The notes: generated by a model not told the origin, from the letters alone. Shown: positions 10,961 through 22,828, counted from the first letter of the stretch. The stretch is DNA of 64,000 nucleotides from Scedosporium boydii (GCA_002221725.1 NJFT01000154.1:1-64000); one strand, 5' to 3'. A program made the numbers and translations.

Positions 10961-13639
10961 ATGTATGCTCGGTACATCCCCCCACCGAGAGCGAAACCTA
11001 CGCCTCAGGCGGCAGAAGTCAGAGACGATAGACCAGACGAAGTGCAGAACGGGGCCACTGCATACGGAGATGGAGCTAGGACCGAGGGAGTTGCCGCGCC
11101 GCCGCCGCCTATGCCGAGTGACTCGTTTTCGTACGCGCGGTATGTTCCGAAGGTGAAGAAGGACTCGGCAACGGGGATGAATGGAGATGCAGGGAGGAAG
11201 AGGAAGTGGGAGGAGAGGGATGGTGACAAGGGTGACGGCAAGAAAGAAATTCGGGACGAAGAAAATACGGTAGAAAAGAGGGGGGATCTGGTTGTTGAGG
11301 AGGTAGAGGCGGAACCCGAGCCGAAGAAGAAACCGAAGAAGGAAAAGAGGGAAAGGAAGTCGAAGAGGAAAGATGCCGAGACGGAGAATGAGGCGGATGG
11401 AGATGTGAGAATGATGGATTCTGGTGCGTCTGCGGGAGAAGAAGAAGAGAAATCGCCGGAGGAGGTGGAGAAGGAGAAGGAGAAGGAGGAACGAAGGCGA
11501 AGAAAGGAAGAGAAGAGGAAGCGCAAAGAGGAGAAAGAGGAGAGGAGACGGCGGAAAGCAGAGGGCGAGGAACCACCGGGTCCAGCTTCGAAGGATGGAG
11601 ACGTCGAGATGACTGCCCCTCCTGCAGCGACCGAGCGAGTTCTTGCCCTAGAATCCGGGGAATCCAAAGCGAAGAAGGAAAAGAAAGAGAAAAAGAAGCG
11701 AAAAGAGGCGAAGACGGAGTCCGGAGAGGTAGCGGAGGACCACGAAGCCGTAGCCAAACACCACCAAGCAGTCCTGGACAGGAAAGAAAAGGCTATGAGG
11801 AATATCCAGTTCCTACCGCCTGAAGCGCTCGTGACGAGCAAGCCAGCCGACGACCTCGAAGGAAAAGGCGCCGAACCGGTCGAGGCGCACGGGCTGCAGC
11901 CACTTCCGCAACCCGAGCCGGTAGAGTTCGACACCTCCGCCCAGCCGACTTTCGACGCACTCCCCTCCTGGATCTCCGAACCAATCCGCGTCGAAGAAGG
12001 AACGCGGGTCCCGTTCACAGACCTCGGCATTCCCGAGAAAGTAGCTCGTTCGCTGGAGTCCAAGGGCTACAAGGATGCGTTCGCAGTCCAGACGGCAGCC
12101 ATCCCCCTTCTGGTACCGACGGCGAAGCGCCTCCAGGGCGATGTCCTCGTCTCCGCCGCCACCGGATCGGGAAAGACCCTGGCGTATGCGATCCCCATTG
12201 TGCAGGATCTCAGCCAGGGAGTGGTTACGCGATTACGTGCCGTGGTTGTGCTGCCCACGAGAGAGCTGGTTAAGCAGGCGAAAGAGGCGTTTGAGTTTTG
12301 CGCGAGCGCTTTTGATGGGCAGGGACGGAAGCGTGTAAGGATTGGTATCGCGTACGGTAGTCAGGCCATCAAGGCTGAGCAGAGTGTCCTTATTGAGAGG
12401 GAGGAGCGATATGATTCGAAAGCTTATAAAACGGCCGAGGGCGAAGGCAACAGCGATGCGCTTCTAACAGAGGACGATGACGCCTCTCAACAACACCGCC
12501 AAAAAGTCATAAGAGGAAGGTTGCCAGATCACATCGTTAAATTCAACTCTACTGTCGACATCCTTATTTGCACGCCTGGCCGTCTTGTCGACCACATCCA
12601 ACAAACGCAGGGTTTCTCTCTCGGCTACGTACGCTGGCTCATCATCGACGAAGGCGACAAGCTCCTGGAGCAAAACTATCAAAACTGGATACCCATCGTC
12701 ATGAATGCCCTCAAGACAGACCCCAGCACCAGCATCATCGGAGCGCGGGACTTTCCAAATTCGCATCTTAGCGGTGTTAGGAAGGTCTTCCTGAGTGCTA
12801 CCCTTACGAGTAAAGGTAGCCTGGCAGCTATGGGCGAACTCGATCTCAAGCGCCCTCAACTTGTTGTCCTCGGCGGCACCAGCGGCAAGATGCAGGCAGC
12901 AGAAGAACTGGTCCTGCCCGACACGCTCCACGAAGCTACTATTCGCGTCAGGGACGAGAACCTCAAGCCGCTCTTCTTGCACGAGCTCCTAATGAGCTCA
13001 CATATGCGCACCACCGCCACTACCGAAACCGAAGAACATACTTCCTCGACCTCATCCTCCGAAGAATCAGACGCCGAAGATACGACCCCCAACAAGTCTT
13101 CCTCCATCTTCCCATCAACAGCCCTCATCTTCACCAAATCCAACGAATCCGCCCTCCGCCTCTCCCGCCTCCTAACCCTTCTCAACCCCTCCCTCTCCCC
13201 CATCCTCGGCACCCTCACCTCCGCAACACCCCCACACACCCGCCGCCGCACAATCTCCCACTTCACAACCTCCCGCATCCGCCTCCTCGTCGCCTCCGAC
13301 CTCGTCGCCCGCGGCATCGACCTCCCCAACCTCGACCACGTCGTCAACTACGACTTGCCGCCTAGCGTCGAGGCGTACGTGCACCGCGTGGGGCGCACGG
13401 CTAGGGCTGGACGAAAAGGTTGGGCGTGGACTTTGGTGCCGGATGGGAAGGAGGGTGGGTGGTTCTGGGGTGAGGTTGTTAGGGGGCGGAGGATTGCGAG
13501 GAGGGAAGGTGTGGAGAGGGTTAGGTTGGGTGAGGAACAGGGGGTGAAGGATGGGGAGGTTAGTGAGGAGAGGATTGGGGATTATGAGAGGGCTTTGGCG
13601 GAGTTGGCGAGGGAAGCCAGTAAGGGGAAGAAGAGGTAG
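10961..13639 (+). CDS. dbp6: ATP-dependent RNA helicase Dbp6 (DDX51-like DEAD-box protein)
   Basis: Intronless frame of 892 residues. DEAD-box helicase of early 60S ribosomal subunit assembly in the nucleolus. Residues 1-300 are a long charged Lys/Glu/Arg extension with nuclear-localisation-like clusters. The helicase core follows: Q-motif-like FAVQTAAIP, motif I ATGSGKT (about residue 401), PTRELV, TPGRLVDHI, motif II near 563, motif III SAT near 610, DLVARGIDLPN, and motif VI HRVGRTARAG near 810. Motif II reads DEGD rather than DEAD; the catalytic Asp-Glu pair and final Asp are kept. A Ser/Thr/Glu-rich insertion sits between the two RecA lobes. The core order and the bipartite charged N-terminus match Dbp6/DDX51 better than other DEAD proteins. 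An alternative member of the family is possible but less likely. Confidence 0.88.
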   Translation: MYARYIPPPRAKPTPQAAEVRDDRPDEVQNGATAYGDGARTEGVAAPPPPMPSDSFSYARYVPKVKKDSATGMNGDAGRKRKWEERDGDKGDGKKEIRDEENTVEKRGDLVVEEVEAEPEPKKKPKKEKRERKSKRKDAETENEADGDVRMMDSGASAGEEEEKSPEEVEKEKEKEERRRRKEEKRKRKEEKEERRRRKAEGEEPPGPASKDGDVEMTAPPAATERVLALESGESKAKKEKKEKKKRKEAKTESGEVAEDHEAVAKHHQAVLDRKEKAMRNIQFLPPEALVTSKPADDLEGKGAEPVEAHGLQPLPQPEPVEFDTSAQPTFDALPSWISEPIRVEEGTRVPFTDLGIPEKVARSLESKGYKDAFAVQTAAIPLLVPTAKRLQGDVLVSAATGSGKTLAYAIPIVQDLSQGVVTRLRAVVVLPTRELVKQAKEAFEFCASAFDGQGRKRVRIGIAYGSQAIKAEQSVLIEREERYDSKAYKTAEGEGNSDALLTEDDDASQQHRQKVIRGRLPDHIVKFNSTVDILICTPGRLVDHIQQTQGFSLGYVRWLIIDEGDKLLEQNYQNWIPIVMNALKTDPSTSIIGARDFPNSHLSGVRKVFLSATLTSKGSLAAMGELDLKRPQLVVLGGTSGKMQAAEELVLPDTLHEATIRVRDENLKPLFLHELLMSSHMRTTATTETEEHTSSTSSSEESDAEDTTPNKSSSIFPSTALIFTKSNESALRLSRLLTLLNPSLSPILGTLTSATPPHTRRRTISHFTTSRIRLLVASDLVARGIDLPNLDHVVNYDLPPSVEAYVHRVGRTARAGRKGWAWTLVPDGKEGGWFWGEVVRGRRIARREGVERVRLGEEQGVKDGEVSEERIGDYERALAELAREASKGKKR

Positions 13640-14061
13640 TGGTATTACGGGCTTGTTTAGGGGGGAAGGGGGACATAGATGTGAGATGTTCAAATAGATC
13701 TTTCCGAGTTGAATTCAACTTTTCATATTATCTCTCGCTTTTTTCTTTCCGAAAGAGTGATAGAGATGAGAAAACAAGCTACCTCAACATAATGATACAA
13801 TCCCGCTGTCTACCTTCTCCCAAACAAGTAAAGAGTAATACCATTCGTAATACCCTTCCATTAACGTCCTCCCCGCCTCCCTCCAGCTCGTCTCCCAGTA
13901 GACACGCCTCTTCCCCTGCCCCTACTACCCCCGACTGCTGTCCCACGTCGAGAAGTATTCGTAGCGTTCCCCCGAGTCGGCGTCGCACTCGTGCTTGTGG
14001 TGCTTGCACCCGCTTCAGACGGGAGACCTCGCCCGCGGCTCCTGACAGTCCGCCAAGGCAC
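13640..14061. other. Convergent 3' intergenic region
   Basis: A 422-base spacer between the convergent stop codons of dbp6 and the bromodomain gene. Nothing coding is seen; it presumably holds both 3' UTRs. Confidence 0.6.
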
Positions 14062-17000
14062 CTATGCCTTTACGCGTTTCCTTCTACTCGCGGTTGAGGT
14101 CCCGTCGTCTTGCGCCAACTCATCCATATCATCGGCCGTGTCGTCACCTCCTGCTGCACCACTAGCGCCAGCTGTACTCGCCGCTCGAGGAGTCAGCGAT
14201 ACCGCCGAAGCGGGAGGCACGCCCCTCTGACTTTCCGCGTTCCGCAGATCGGTCAGGAGCTTCTCCACCTCGACGAACATGTCGCGCGTATTCCTCACGA
14301 CGCCGAATTCATCCATCTGGTACCCAAGGCTGTCGTCGCCGCCCTGTCCGTGCCCGCGCTTCATGAACTTGGGGCCGGGACCCCTGTCAGGATCCGGGTT
14401 ATACATGACGGCGTTGCAGAACATGTGCACGAGTTCCCGCTCCAGCTGCGCGCTGTTGATGATACCCTTGGGTGGGACGAGGTCCTCGCTGATGGGAAGG
14501 AGGACGACGGGCGTGCCGGGGTCGCCGCCCGGTAGGTTCGCGGCCGTCTGGCTAGCTACGCGGTTCCCGTGCGTGATGGCCTTCTTGATTGACATGATGT
14601 CCTGCGGCTGCAGCACGATGCCGCTGTAGTTGGGCGCGTCGCGCTCCCGGATGGGGTTAGCAAACATGTTGGCGTGGCGATGGCTACCTATCTGATCTAG
14701 CGCCGATGCGCTGACCTTTTGGAAGCCGCGCGTCCATTGAACGTGTGTGGGTGGCGCCGCGGGGGCAACGTCGCTATCGCGCCGCTTGCGCTTCTGCGAC
14801 ATGCGAGCGAGGCTGCCCGCTCTACCGGCTCGCCGGCTGGTCACACTCTCGTCCGCCGTCGTATCGCCGGTCTCCTCTGCGCCCACCGAGCTTGCCACCA
14901 TCCTGGGTGTCGTGACTTCATCTTTCACCTTCCCGGTAAGATCGCTGTGATCCATGGACAGCTCATCCACCTGCGACGCGACGGATTGGCTCCGTCGAGT
15001 AGCCACCGAGGAAGCTGGCCCTCCGCGGGCGATTTGTGCCGCGGCCCTGCTCGAGCGCCCACGGGGCGGTTTCGAAACAGTTGTGTCCAGCCTCTGCGAG
15101 CTCAGTCTCGGCGAGTGCTTCTGCACGGCGGCAGACGGCTGCGGAGTGGAAGGCCTGAGCGTCGCAGGTTTCTGAACAGGGCTTGTTAGCTGCTCATAGG
15201 CAGGGCTCTGCACTTCGGTTATGTCGGGCTCCGTCGGCCCAGGCGTGGATGGCGTCGAAGATATCACCCACTTCGTTGAGTGACCGGTCTTGAGGACGGT
15301 GGGAGTGGTGGCCTGTGGGGTTTTAGGAGACTGAGGCGCGGAGAACGATGAGGCGCGGATGCCACTGAGCCTCTTCTGCAAGGTTGCGATAGCAGTGTTG
15401 CGAAGGGCCGAGTTGTCTGCGACCTGGGGAGGGGGGCGCGGGGTGACCAGCGCAGGTTGAGGAGGTTCGAGCTTTGGCTGCGGGGGAGGGGCAGGAGCGT
15501 GTTGGCTGGGCACTGAGGGGGTTACCGGCGTCGGAGTCTGTGGCAGTTTGGGGGGAAGAGGCACAGAGGTCGGGGGAAACTTTGGCACCACCGATACTGG
15601 CGTCTTTGTGATAACAGGAGGTTGCTGTGGGGGTTGTTGAGGTTGAAGTTGGGGTCGAGGTATGGGCGTGGGCGTCTGCTTGGCGGCGCGCATAGCAGCA
15701 GCAGCAGCAGCGACAGCGGCGGCGGCGGCGGCGGGGTGTGATGGTTGTTGGCCCACAGGTGTGGCGGGGGTTGGGACTACATGTTGCGGCCGAGGTTGCG
15801 AAACTTGTGCTGGGGCGACGGCTGGTATAGGCTTCCCAGTCGCTGGAACTTGGGCCCGAGGCAGTTGCGCAGCTGACTGAGGAGGGGCCAGCACAGCGTG
15901 AGAGGTAGCGATAGGAGCAGGGGTGGATGGAGTTGGGAGTTGAGTGGTCGGGAGTGGTACGGCAGTACCAGGCTGGGGCGGCAAAGGGACGGCTGTCGGA
16001 GGCCGCTTCGCTTGCGGTTGCGGCTGTGGTGGTTGCATAGCTTGAGGCGGGGGGGCGGGTCGTGCGGTACTCGGCTGTAGAGGCCGTTGCTGTGGCTGTT
16101 GTTGTTGTTGTTGTTGTAAGGCGGGCTGCTGGGGCCCTTGATAGGGAGCTTCCCACTTGAGAGGTGGAGGGCCTGGTGTTTGGCCAGGCACACTTGGTGG
16201 GAGCTTGGGCTTCCCTGCGGCGTCGGTTGTTGCTCGTGCTACAGGCCTGGGCGTCAACGTGGCTGGAGAGGCCGGACGACCGGGCTGCGGTAACGGGGAG
16301 AGAGGTTGTGAGACGCCAGCCGGGGCCTGCAATACTTGAGGGGCTCCATTAGACCGTACAGGTTCGCTTGATTTGGCAGGCACAGCCATTGGTTGGAGGG
16401 GCCGCAACGGATGTGGATGGTGTGGTTGTTGTGGTGTCCGACCGGCTGGTACAGCTTCCCTCTTCGGCGTCAAGGTTGAGGGTAAAGGAACCGGAACGGG
16501 GCTCGGGCCCTTCTTTATCATCTCGGGAACTGGTGGGGCGAGGGGTGAGGCGGTGGTCCTAGCCTGATGCTGCTGTGCTGCGGTCGGGGCGCCATTCCTA
16601 CCTGGTACGCCAACGCCCGGCCTCATCAGGCTCGCTCCAGCTTCGAGCGCCTTAAGCTCTTCGATCTGCTTGAGCAGGTTGTTGCCCTTCTCGTCGCATT
16701 CGTGTACGAACTTGATGAGGTCATCGGATAGACGCTTCCAGAACCGCGCCCAGATACGTTCGAGTGCATCTTGGATTAACTTATCGTCGGAAGGTGGAGG
16801 CTCGTTGAATTTGATGAGGTTCGCAGTGTTCGAGGGGACTCTATCGCCATTGGCTTCGACCTGGATCCGGTGGTCCTCCTCCAACAGCTGCCTCACCAGG
16901 TTGATGAGGGAAGGGGGAGTGAGACGGTCCGCATTGTAGCCTTTCTCCTGGGTGACCAGGGGATGGCTCCTGAGAATGGCGGAGACTAGATCGATGTTCT

Positions 17001-17211
17001 GGTTGTGCTTGTCGGCGAGGCGGAAGAAGAAGACTACTTCGAAGGTGGTGTACTCGGAGAGCGGATGCATACCCTGGTAGGCTCCGCCACGGCCTTGACC
17101 CAGGGGATCGGCACGTCTCTGGATTAGGTGAATCGGCGCCAGGGTTTGGTTGTTCGAGATCAATCGCGAGTGCGGCGGTGGACGCGGACGAGATGTGACC
17201 GCATTGGTCAT
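14062..17211 (-). CDS. Bromodomain protein, BRD8/Bdc1-like, probable NuA4 subunit
   Basis: From the first ATG (17211) the frame encodes 1049 residues. An ATG at 17070 opens directly on the conserved helical region (MHPLSEYTTFE), and upstream residues look like translated leader, so the true start may be 17070 or lie in an upstream exon. The N-terminal helical region of about 200 residues resembles the fungal Bdc1/BRD8 family. A long Pro/Gln/Ala-rich disordered middle follows, with polyQ and polyAla runs. A divergent bromodomain lies near the C-terminus, with the acetyl-lysine-binding Asn in NAVMYNPDPDR and a large loop insertion. The tail is acidic, then basic (RRKRVKA). BRD8/Bdc1 proteins tether the NuA4 histone acetyltransferase to acetylated chromatin. 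The family call is good; complex membership is inferred. Confidence 0.8.
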   Translation of the reverse strand: MTNAVTSRPRPPPHSRLISNNQTLAPIHLIQRRADPLGQGRGGAYQGMHPLSEYTTFEVVFFFRLADKHNQNIDLVSAILRSHPLVTQEKGYNADRLTPPSLINLVRQLLEEDHRIQVEANGDRVPSNTANLIKFNEPPPSDDKLIQDALERIWARFWKRLSDDLIKFVHECDEKGNNLLKQIEELKALEAGASLMRPGVGVPGRNGAPTAAQQHQARTTASPLAPPVPEMIKKGPSPVPVPLPSTLTPKREAVPAGRTPQQPHHPHPLRPLQPMAVPAKSSEPVRSNGAPQVLQAPAGVSQPLSPLPQPGRPASPATLTPRPVARATTDAAGKPKLPPSVPGQTPGPPPLKWEAPYQGPQQPALQQQQQQQPQQRPLQPSTARPAPPPQAMQPPQPQPQAKRPPTAVPLPPQPGTAVPLPTTQLPTPSTPAPIATSHAVLAPPQSAAQLPRAQVPATGKPIPAVAPAQVSQPRPQHVVPTPATPVGQQPSHPAAAAAAVAAAAAAMRAAKQTPTPIPRPQLQPQQPPQQPPVITKTPVSVVPKFPPTSVPLPPKLPQTPTPVTPSVPSQHAPAPPPQPKLEPPQPALVTPRPPPQVADNSALRNTAIATLQKRLSGIRASSFSAPQSPKTPQATTPTVLKTGHSTKWVISSTPSTPGPTEPDITEVQSPAYEQLTSPVQKPATLRPSTPQPSAAVQKHSPRLSSQRLDTTVSKPPRGRSSRAAAQIARGGPASSVATRRSQSVASQVDELSMDHSDLTGKVKDEVTTPRMVASSVGAEETGDTTADESVTSRRAGRAGSLARMSQKRKRRDSDVAPAAPPTHVQWTRGFQKVSASALDQIGSHRHANMFANPIRERDAPNYSGIVLQPQDIMSIKKAITHGNRVASQTAANLPGGDPGTPVVLLPISEDLVPPKGIINSAQLERELVHMFCNAVMYNPDPDRGPGPKFMKRGHGQGGDDSLGYQMDEFGVVRNTRDMFVEVEKLLTDLRNAESQRGVPPASAVSLTPRAASTAGASGAAGGDDTADDMDELAQDDGTSTASRRKRVKA

Positions 17212-20200
17212 CAAGAGCTCGGGCGGGAGATCGGAATCGAGATGGTCGAGCAACAGACGCGGTTTCTTCACGTGCAAAAAGGCTTCGAGAAAGAGCTCGG
17301 TGATGCGGCGAGAGGGGGCAGGAGGCGCAAAGGCGAGGCTGCTGGGATAAAGCGATGCTGCGAAAAGTATGCGCGCCGCGATATCGATATGGCAATTGCG
17401 ACTACCGTCGGGGGTATTAATTCTCGGGGTGTGTTATTCGATATCAACGTCGTTGGTTTTCGCGATGGGATGAATCATGAAAGAATTTCGCTGGTGATCA
17501 CGTGAGACGGAGGTGGGAGGTGTCTGGTGGTTGATCCCAGATTTGATAAGCGCGTGGGCGATGATGGAGGATCTTCGTTTGTGCAGTGTCGGCGATGGTG
17601 GTTTCGGGTGCATGGATGAATATGGAGGAGTCAAAATCAATCAATCCGTCAAGCTTCTAAGACCCCCAGAGTTAAACTCAGCTTTTGTCACGTGATATCA
17701 AAATCCGACACCCTTTGCGACAGCTGGAGGACCTGGATTATGTCAAATGTCATCAGATGGCAGCCTTCAAGCCACTGGAAATAGCAGCCCGCCTCTTAAA
17801 TACAGTTCCCATTGGGAACAGAGAAACACAGGACAGGCAACCATGTTCCAGCTGCACAAGGAGGAGATGAGGGATACGGTCATTAGAGTAATTACTTCGA
17901 AACTTTTTACTTAACCCTAGGAGAGCGGGGTGACATAAGGGCCTGGATCAATATTTTCATGAAGCCTAGTTTATAGTATAAAACGAAACCGGGTTACAGA
18001 GACAGAGAGAGGTGTCAGTGACACAGAAGCCTTGTTCGTCCAAGTCGGCAACGGTAATGGGCAACCAGACTGTGTCTCCAGGCATCATAGCTCATCCAAA
18101 CATGGCGTGGTGTTCTGGTGATGCTCGCCTGTAGGTAATCCATCATGGTTTAGACGAAGAACACGATGGGCTAGATCGAGTTCCTGTGTTATAGCTTCCG
18201 GATAAAGTAGGAAGATAGAACTCACATCATGGACGGCGATATAGGTTGCTTTCTTTGGGTTAGTTATTGCCATCTTTAGCTTCCCGGTTGACAAAACTTG
18301 AGCCACATGCACCTGGCATGATCGCCTGTGGAATGTTTCTGCAGTGTCTAGATTAGCCGTCGGCATGACGGCTCAGCTGAGGATTTACAAGGCTGACACA
18401 TGGCGATGGCACAAGCCCAAACCCGACGTGCATCGGATTACAGGTGCCTAGCTCCATCGAGCAGTTCGAGCACTTGACAGGTTGGGGGACATGCACCTGA
18501 ATGTGACAAGAATCTCGGATATGCCTGGTTGGGGTTCCCGTGGGTGTTGGGCGTGACCATCGGACTCATGGACCTATGAACTACCTGACCGCTTGACGTT
18601 CTCCATGCTTCGTCCATACTTCGGAGGAGAATTGGATACAGTGAGTGGGGGCAAGTATACGCGATCTTGTCGATAATCGAAAAGGGAAACCGCGAAGGGC
18701 TTCGTACATGTCTGGAGAAGGAACGAAGGATGTCCCGCAAATGAGTTGCCGCAATTTGCGATTTGCGCTTGGCGGCACCTTCCTAGTCCCACCCTGCATG
18801 ACGGTCTCGGAAGGAGGTGCATAAAAATCGTCCCGACAGGAGCTCCTCCACTCTCGGGCAATGCAGCCCAAAATTGCAGCCGCTGCCAGCCTTGATGCAA
18901 TATGAACAGAGGACTTGGATATGCATTATGTCACAAGAAATCACCGAGGTTTTCTCGTTCTGGTGTTGAACGTCCAAGTGCGCCGACTGCCGTGTGGGAA
19001 ATAATTATAATTTCAGTATAAATTCGTAGTCTCGAAGCCAGACCACTACCATTGGCCAGACTTGTCAAGTCTCAATTTCCACCCCCAGTGACTTGTGACT
19101 TCGTCATTACGCCAAGAGCAGAAAACAGGGTCAAGTTTGCCAAATCAGTCATTTGGCAGTTGCGGTCAGCGTTCACAATCTCAAGAAGGAAAGGCTGCCC
19201 TACGACAATGATGCAATGGTTCTATTCGCAAGGTGCTCGGAAGCCCTGTAGGTTCACAGAGTGAGACAACATAAAGTCTGTTTCTCGGCAGATGATCAAG
19301 AGAACATCATCACCAGTCCAGGACGAAGGACGAAGGACGACGGAGACAGAATGAGAAGAGCTATCTATCTGTCGCTAAATTGGTCGAGGGCCTTCCCAAA
19401 CCAGAAACGACCCCTAATCCATTTTGGACGACTGGCCCCTGACGTAGTCCCACGAGCGTGGAGATGGCGTTGAGTGGGATTGCATCAGAGGCAATGTTAT
19501 CTCGACGGGCCAAGGCAAAGCTCCTTGTGCTTCATTATATTTTGTGGAGACTACAATGGACCCGAGTATACATTGATGCTTCATCTCTCCTCTCCTGTCA
19601 ATGTACGAAGCAGCATCTTACCAAAAGTACACCGCTTGTACGTAGGATGTTTCGTTGGCTGCAAAATGTGATCATATTTCACATAGTTTACTTTGTAGCC
19701 CAAGATTAGACAGGACTAAGATGGATTCGGTGCATGAAATCACTCTTATGGCAAGGCTCCATTCCCCTAATGCTCGCGTAGTATACCAAGGCGAAGCAGG
19801 AGCAATACAATGCATCATCTATTTCCTCGAATCATCCTCGACCACTTCGGGGCATTGAGGTCATCCTACCAGGTCAGCATTTCATCTCGTCACTTCAAGA
19901 GTGTACAGATGATTGTACCCCATGTCATACTCCAAATGTACAAGCGTATGGGACCCGAACGAGAGAATACAGAGAACCTCCTTTCCTCTCTCACCGGGAA
20001 GGAACACTGAAGACAACCTCGACTTCCGATTTCGTCTGTCACACAAAACGAGCCTTGCCAGTCTCGTCTCAAAAAGTATCTTCGTATACTACTTTGTCCT
20101 TCTCTATGTACTTATGGTAGGAGCGTACTTGGGTGTACTTGGATTGAAGTTATAACACGGCCCTTCCTCGTCTCCCCATTTCCCCATATCCCATTTTCCA

Positions 20201-20789
20201 TCTCCATTCCCATTTCATCGCTCCGGACCCCTGCCTCAAGACTGCCGATCCCCTTTTCCCCTTTCCCTCGCAGAGTTACAGGGCACGATCCAGGCAACAT
20301 TCAGGCTTCACTGAGGCTTCAGGCTGGCCAGGCCAAGCGGTAACAATACCAGACTCGACGAGTCATAATACCCGGTTCGGCTGTGAGTCTGCGACCCAGC
20401 GTCGGCCATTACCTCGACTGTATCAACCTCGATCCACGACGGTAATGCACTCCTCTGGAACTGGAACTTGAACTGAACCCCTCAACTTCGAGTCTGTCCA
20501 TTCCCATTTCCGCTACCAATCCCACCCCCTGACCCGTCAACCTCACATCTATTTCGGACACCCCAGATCCACCATCCTCGAAATTGGTCCCTAATAACTC
20601 TGCCCTTGCCATTTTCTTTCTTTCCCAGATTATATTCTGCCAGTTGCGATTTATTCCTTCTCCCCCCTTTTCTCGCCAATTCATTGTACAACGAACTTGC
20701 TCTGGTGAAGCTCGACCTTATTCCGTATCGTCACCGGCTATCTCAACAGCACATTCTAGAGGTCCTACCGACCCCCTTCTCAAGCCAAA
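17212..20789. other. Divergent intergenic region of 3.6 kb
   Basis: It separates the bromodomain gene (minus) from the coiled-coil gene (plus). No supported gene. A 93-codon minus-strand frame (18085-18366) contains a donor-like GTGAGT, but I recognise no domain and find no partner exon. A 7-bp tandem repeat (GGACGAA, 19321-19341) and TACGAAG motifs (for example 19604-19610) are present. Confidence 0.5.
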
Positions 20790-21610
20790 ATGACTTTGAC
20801 CGACGAGGAACTCGATCGCGACTGGAAGCCTAGTGGCCGCCGCCCTCAATCGTGAGTCCAATCCTTGCGTATCACTTCGTTCTTTCTTCGCTTTCCAATG
20901 TGCCGACATACAGCCCAGAGCACAGCACCGCACGCTGGAACGTCTTAACTAACCTGGATTATGTAGCACCATTGCCCGCTCTTTCTCTGCGGAGCTGATG
21001 GACATTTTCAAGATTGAGAACAGCGTAGCCGATCTTGACGAACGGGTCGACAAGCAGTACGTTTGAATCATTTTCCTCTCACTTTTTTTCACCCCTTTCT
21101 TTCTAGAGTCTTTTTTTACTCGAGTTTCCCCCTCAGGGGCAGAAAGGCAGTCTGCTGCCCCGCAACTGGGGCTTTGGTTTGGTCGCCGACAGCTAACTAA
21201 CACCTGCCTCCCCGCCTATCAGTAAGAAAACTGTCTCCATCCAGACGAATGAGCTGGAGGCCCTGGAACAGCGCATCCGTGAAATGGAAGACCGCCTCCG
21301 CTGTTCCAAGGCGAGGCTATCCCGCCCAGTTCTTCCAAACTACGACCCCAACTACGATCCCAATGCCGCTCCTGCGGAAGCCACCAGCGGCTCGTCAGAG
21401 CAAGTACAGAACGTACACCGACCCAAGCAAGTCGATGAGCAGTTCCAAAAGAGCAGATCCCGCCCGGGAAGCTCCATGAACGCTAGGCCTGCGCCGAGCG
21501 CCGGAGATATGCCACCTACGCCAGTGGCCAGCGAAGGTGAATACGAAGTCGTGAACCGGGATGACCTCGATGATGACGAAGACGCCCGCCCCAATGTTCC
21601 TCAAAGATAG
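20790..21610 (+). CDS. Conserved-looking small coiled-coil protein, function unknown
   Basis: Three exons, 20790-20851, 20967-21056 and 21223-21610, join in frame to 179 residues with GT-AG introns. The ATG follows an A-rich CCAAA context. The N-terminus (MTLTDEELDRDWKP) leads into a short basic Ser-rich stretch, then an amphipathic heptad-like helix from about residue 30 to 75 (VADLDERVDKH, then QTNELEALEQRIREMEDRL), predicted as a coiled coil. The last 100 residues are disordered, rich in Pro, Ser and Asn, and end in a strongly acidic patch. I do not recognise a named family. The shape suggests an adaptor or oligomerisation protein. The splice sites and continuous frame make it a credible gene. 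Confidence 0.75.
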
Positions 21611-22828
21611 AGCCGTGAGAAAGAAGAAAAAAGAATAAGAAACACCGTCATGTCTAAGAAGAAGAACGGAAATGGTGCGTGTAGAGAGAGCAACACGAGA
21701 GAGAGAGATGACATTCGCAACGTTATATACCCGATACCCATATGAGCAGCAGAAAGAGGTGGAAACGGAGGGGAAGATGAAGAACATCCACGTTAAACCA
21801 TATATTTGGGGAAAAGATGAGACAGGATGAGAACTATGCTGACTTTTGGTCATTTTTGCTGCTCCGGCGATAGATGGCGACCACGAAGACCACATCTAAA
21901 TCAGCTCTCTAATTGCGATCCATCCACCCAGCTCATCGAACCATGGACTTTCGAATTTCCAAAGCTTCTTTCAAATTGATTCGATAGACTCGGTCTCCTT
22001 TTTTAAATACTACATGGCGCGGAGGGCCTTTCTATTCTCACCTTCGCATGTCCATACCCTTTACATACTCTACGAAGCAACTGACGGCACTTGTTTTTTA
22101 CGGGCGAGCATTACGCGACCTCGGCACGATGAACGATTTTTGACTTACACGAACGGCGATGAACGGCGGCCGCTGCATGGCAAAGAAGATACCCTCCCTA
22201 TTCTGTTTATTTCAAAAGCCCTGCAGAGTAAGGACTTGCTCGCAGCTGGGAACGGCCTGCTGTAGGATGGTGGTGAGGTGTGGTGTATCATTGAAGGCGG
22301 TTTGTTCCTTGACTTTGTTTTGGACCTCCTCAACGTCAAGATTAATAGAATGAGTGAGGCTTTTTTTTCATGTTTGCAGTTTTGTTCGGCGTCGTTTTGT
22401 GCAGCTTCTCCCCCTCTCTGAACAGGGGTTGTCTTGTTTTAGAAGTTTGGATTATGGCCTGTTCAACATTGCAGATAGACAGGTTGGAGAGGCAGGAGGG
22501 GGGTGTTGAGGGTTCTATTCTCATATACTCCTCGTGGTCAGGATTGGATCCTTGATGGGTTGTCTTCAACAGTCATATCTTGGATCTCTGTTTTGCTCTC
22601 CAGCCATGTTTTGGTTTTCTCTTTTCACTGTTGTACCTGCTCGAAGGACTAATTGGTGTAGGCATCTACGAGTTTTATCTTATTTTAATGGAACCGTTTA
22701 CATTAGACAAGGGATGCTGATAAAGGGATTTATCTCATGCTGATATTATCCTGCTCAATTCGTTGTCAATCTTGGTGGGAGAGCTCCGCCCTCGGTTCGA
22801 CTTCTTGGAACATAGTGATGATGATGGA
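21611..22828. other. Convergent intergenic region
   Basis: 1.2 kb between the stop codons of the coiled-coil gene and the aspartic protease. I see only short non-homologous frames; it likely holds both 3' UTRs. Confidence 0.5.

Noticed and set aside
18085..18366. 93-codon ATG frame on the minus strand in the bromodomain/coiled-coil spacer
   Set aside because: No domain, no partner exon, and a splice donor inside it; too weak to list as a gene.
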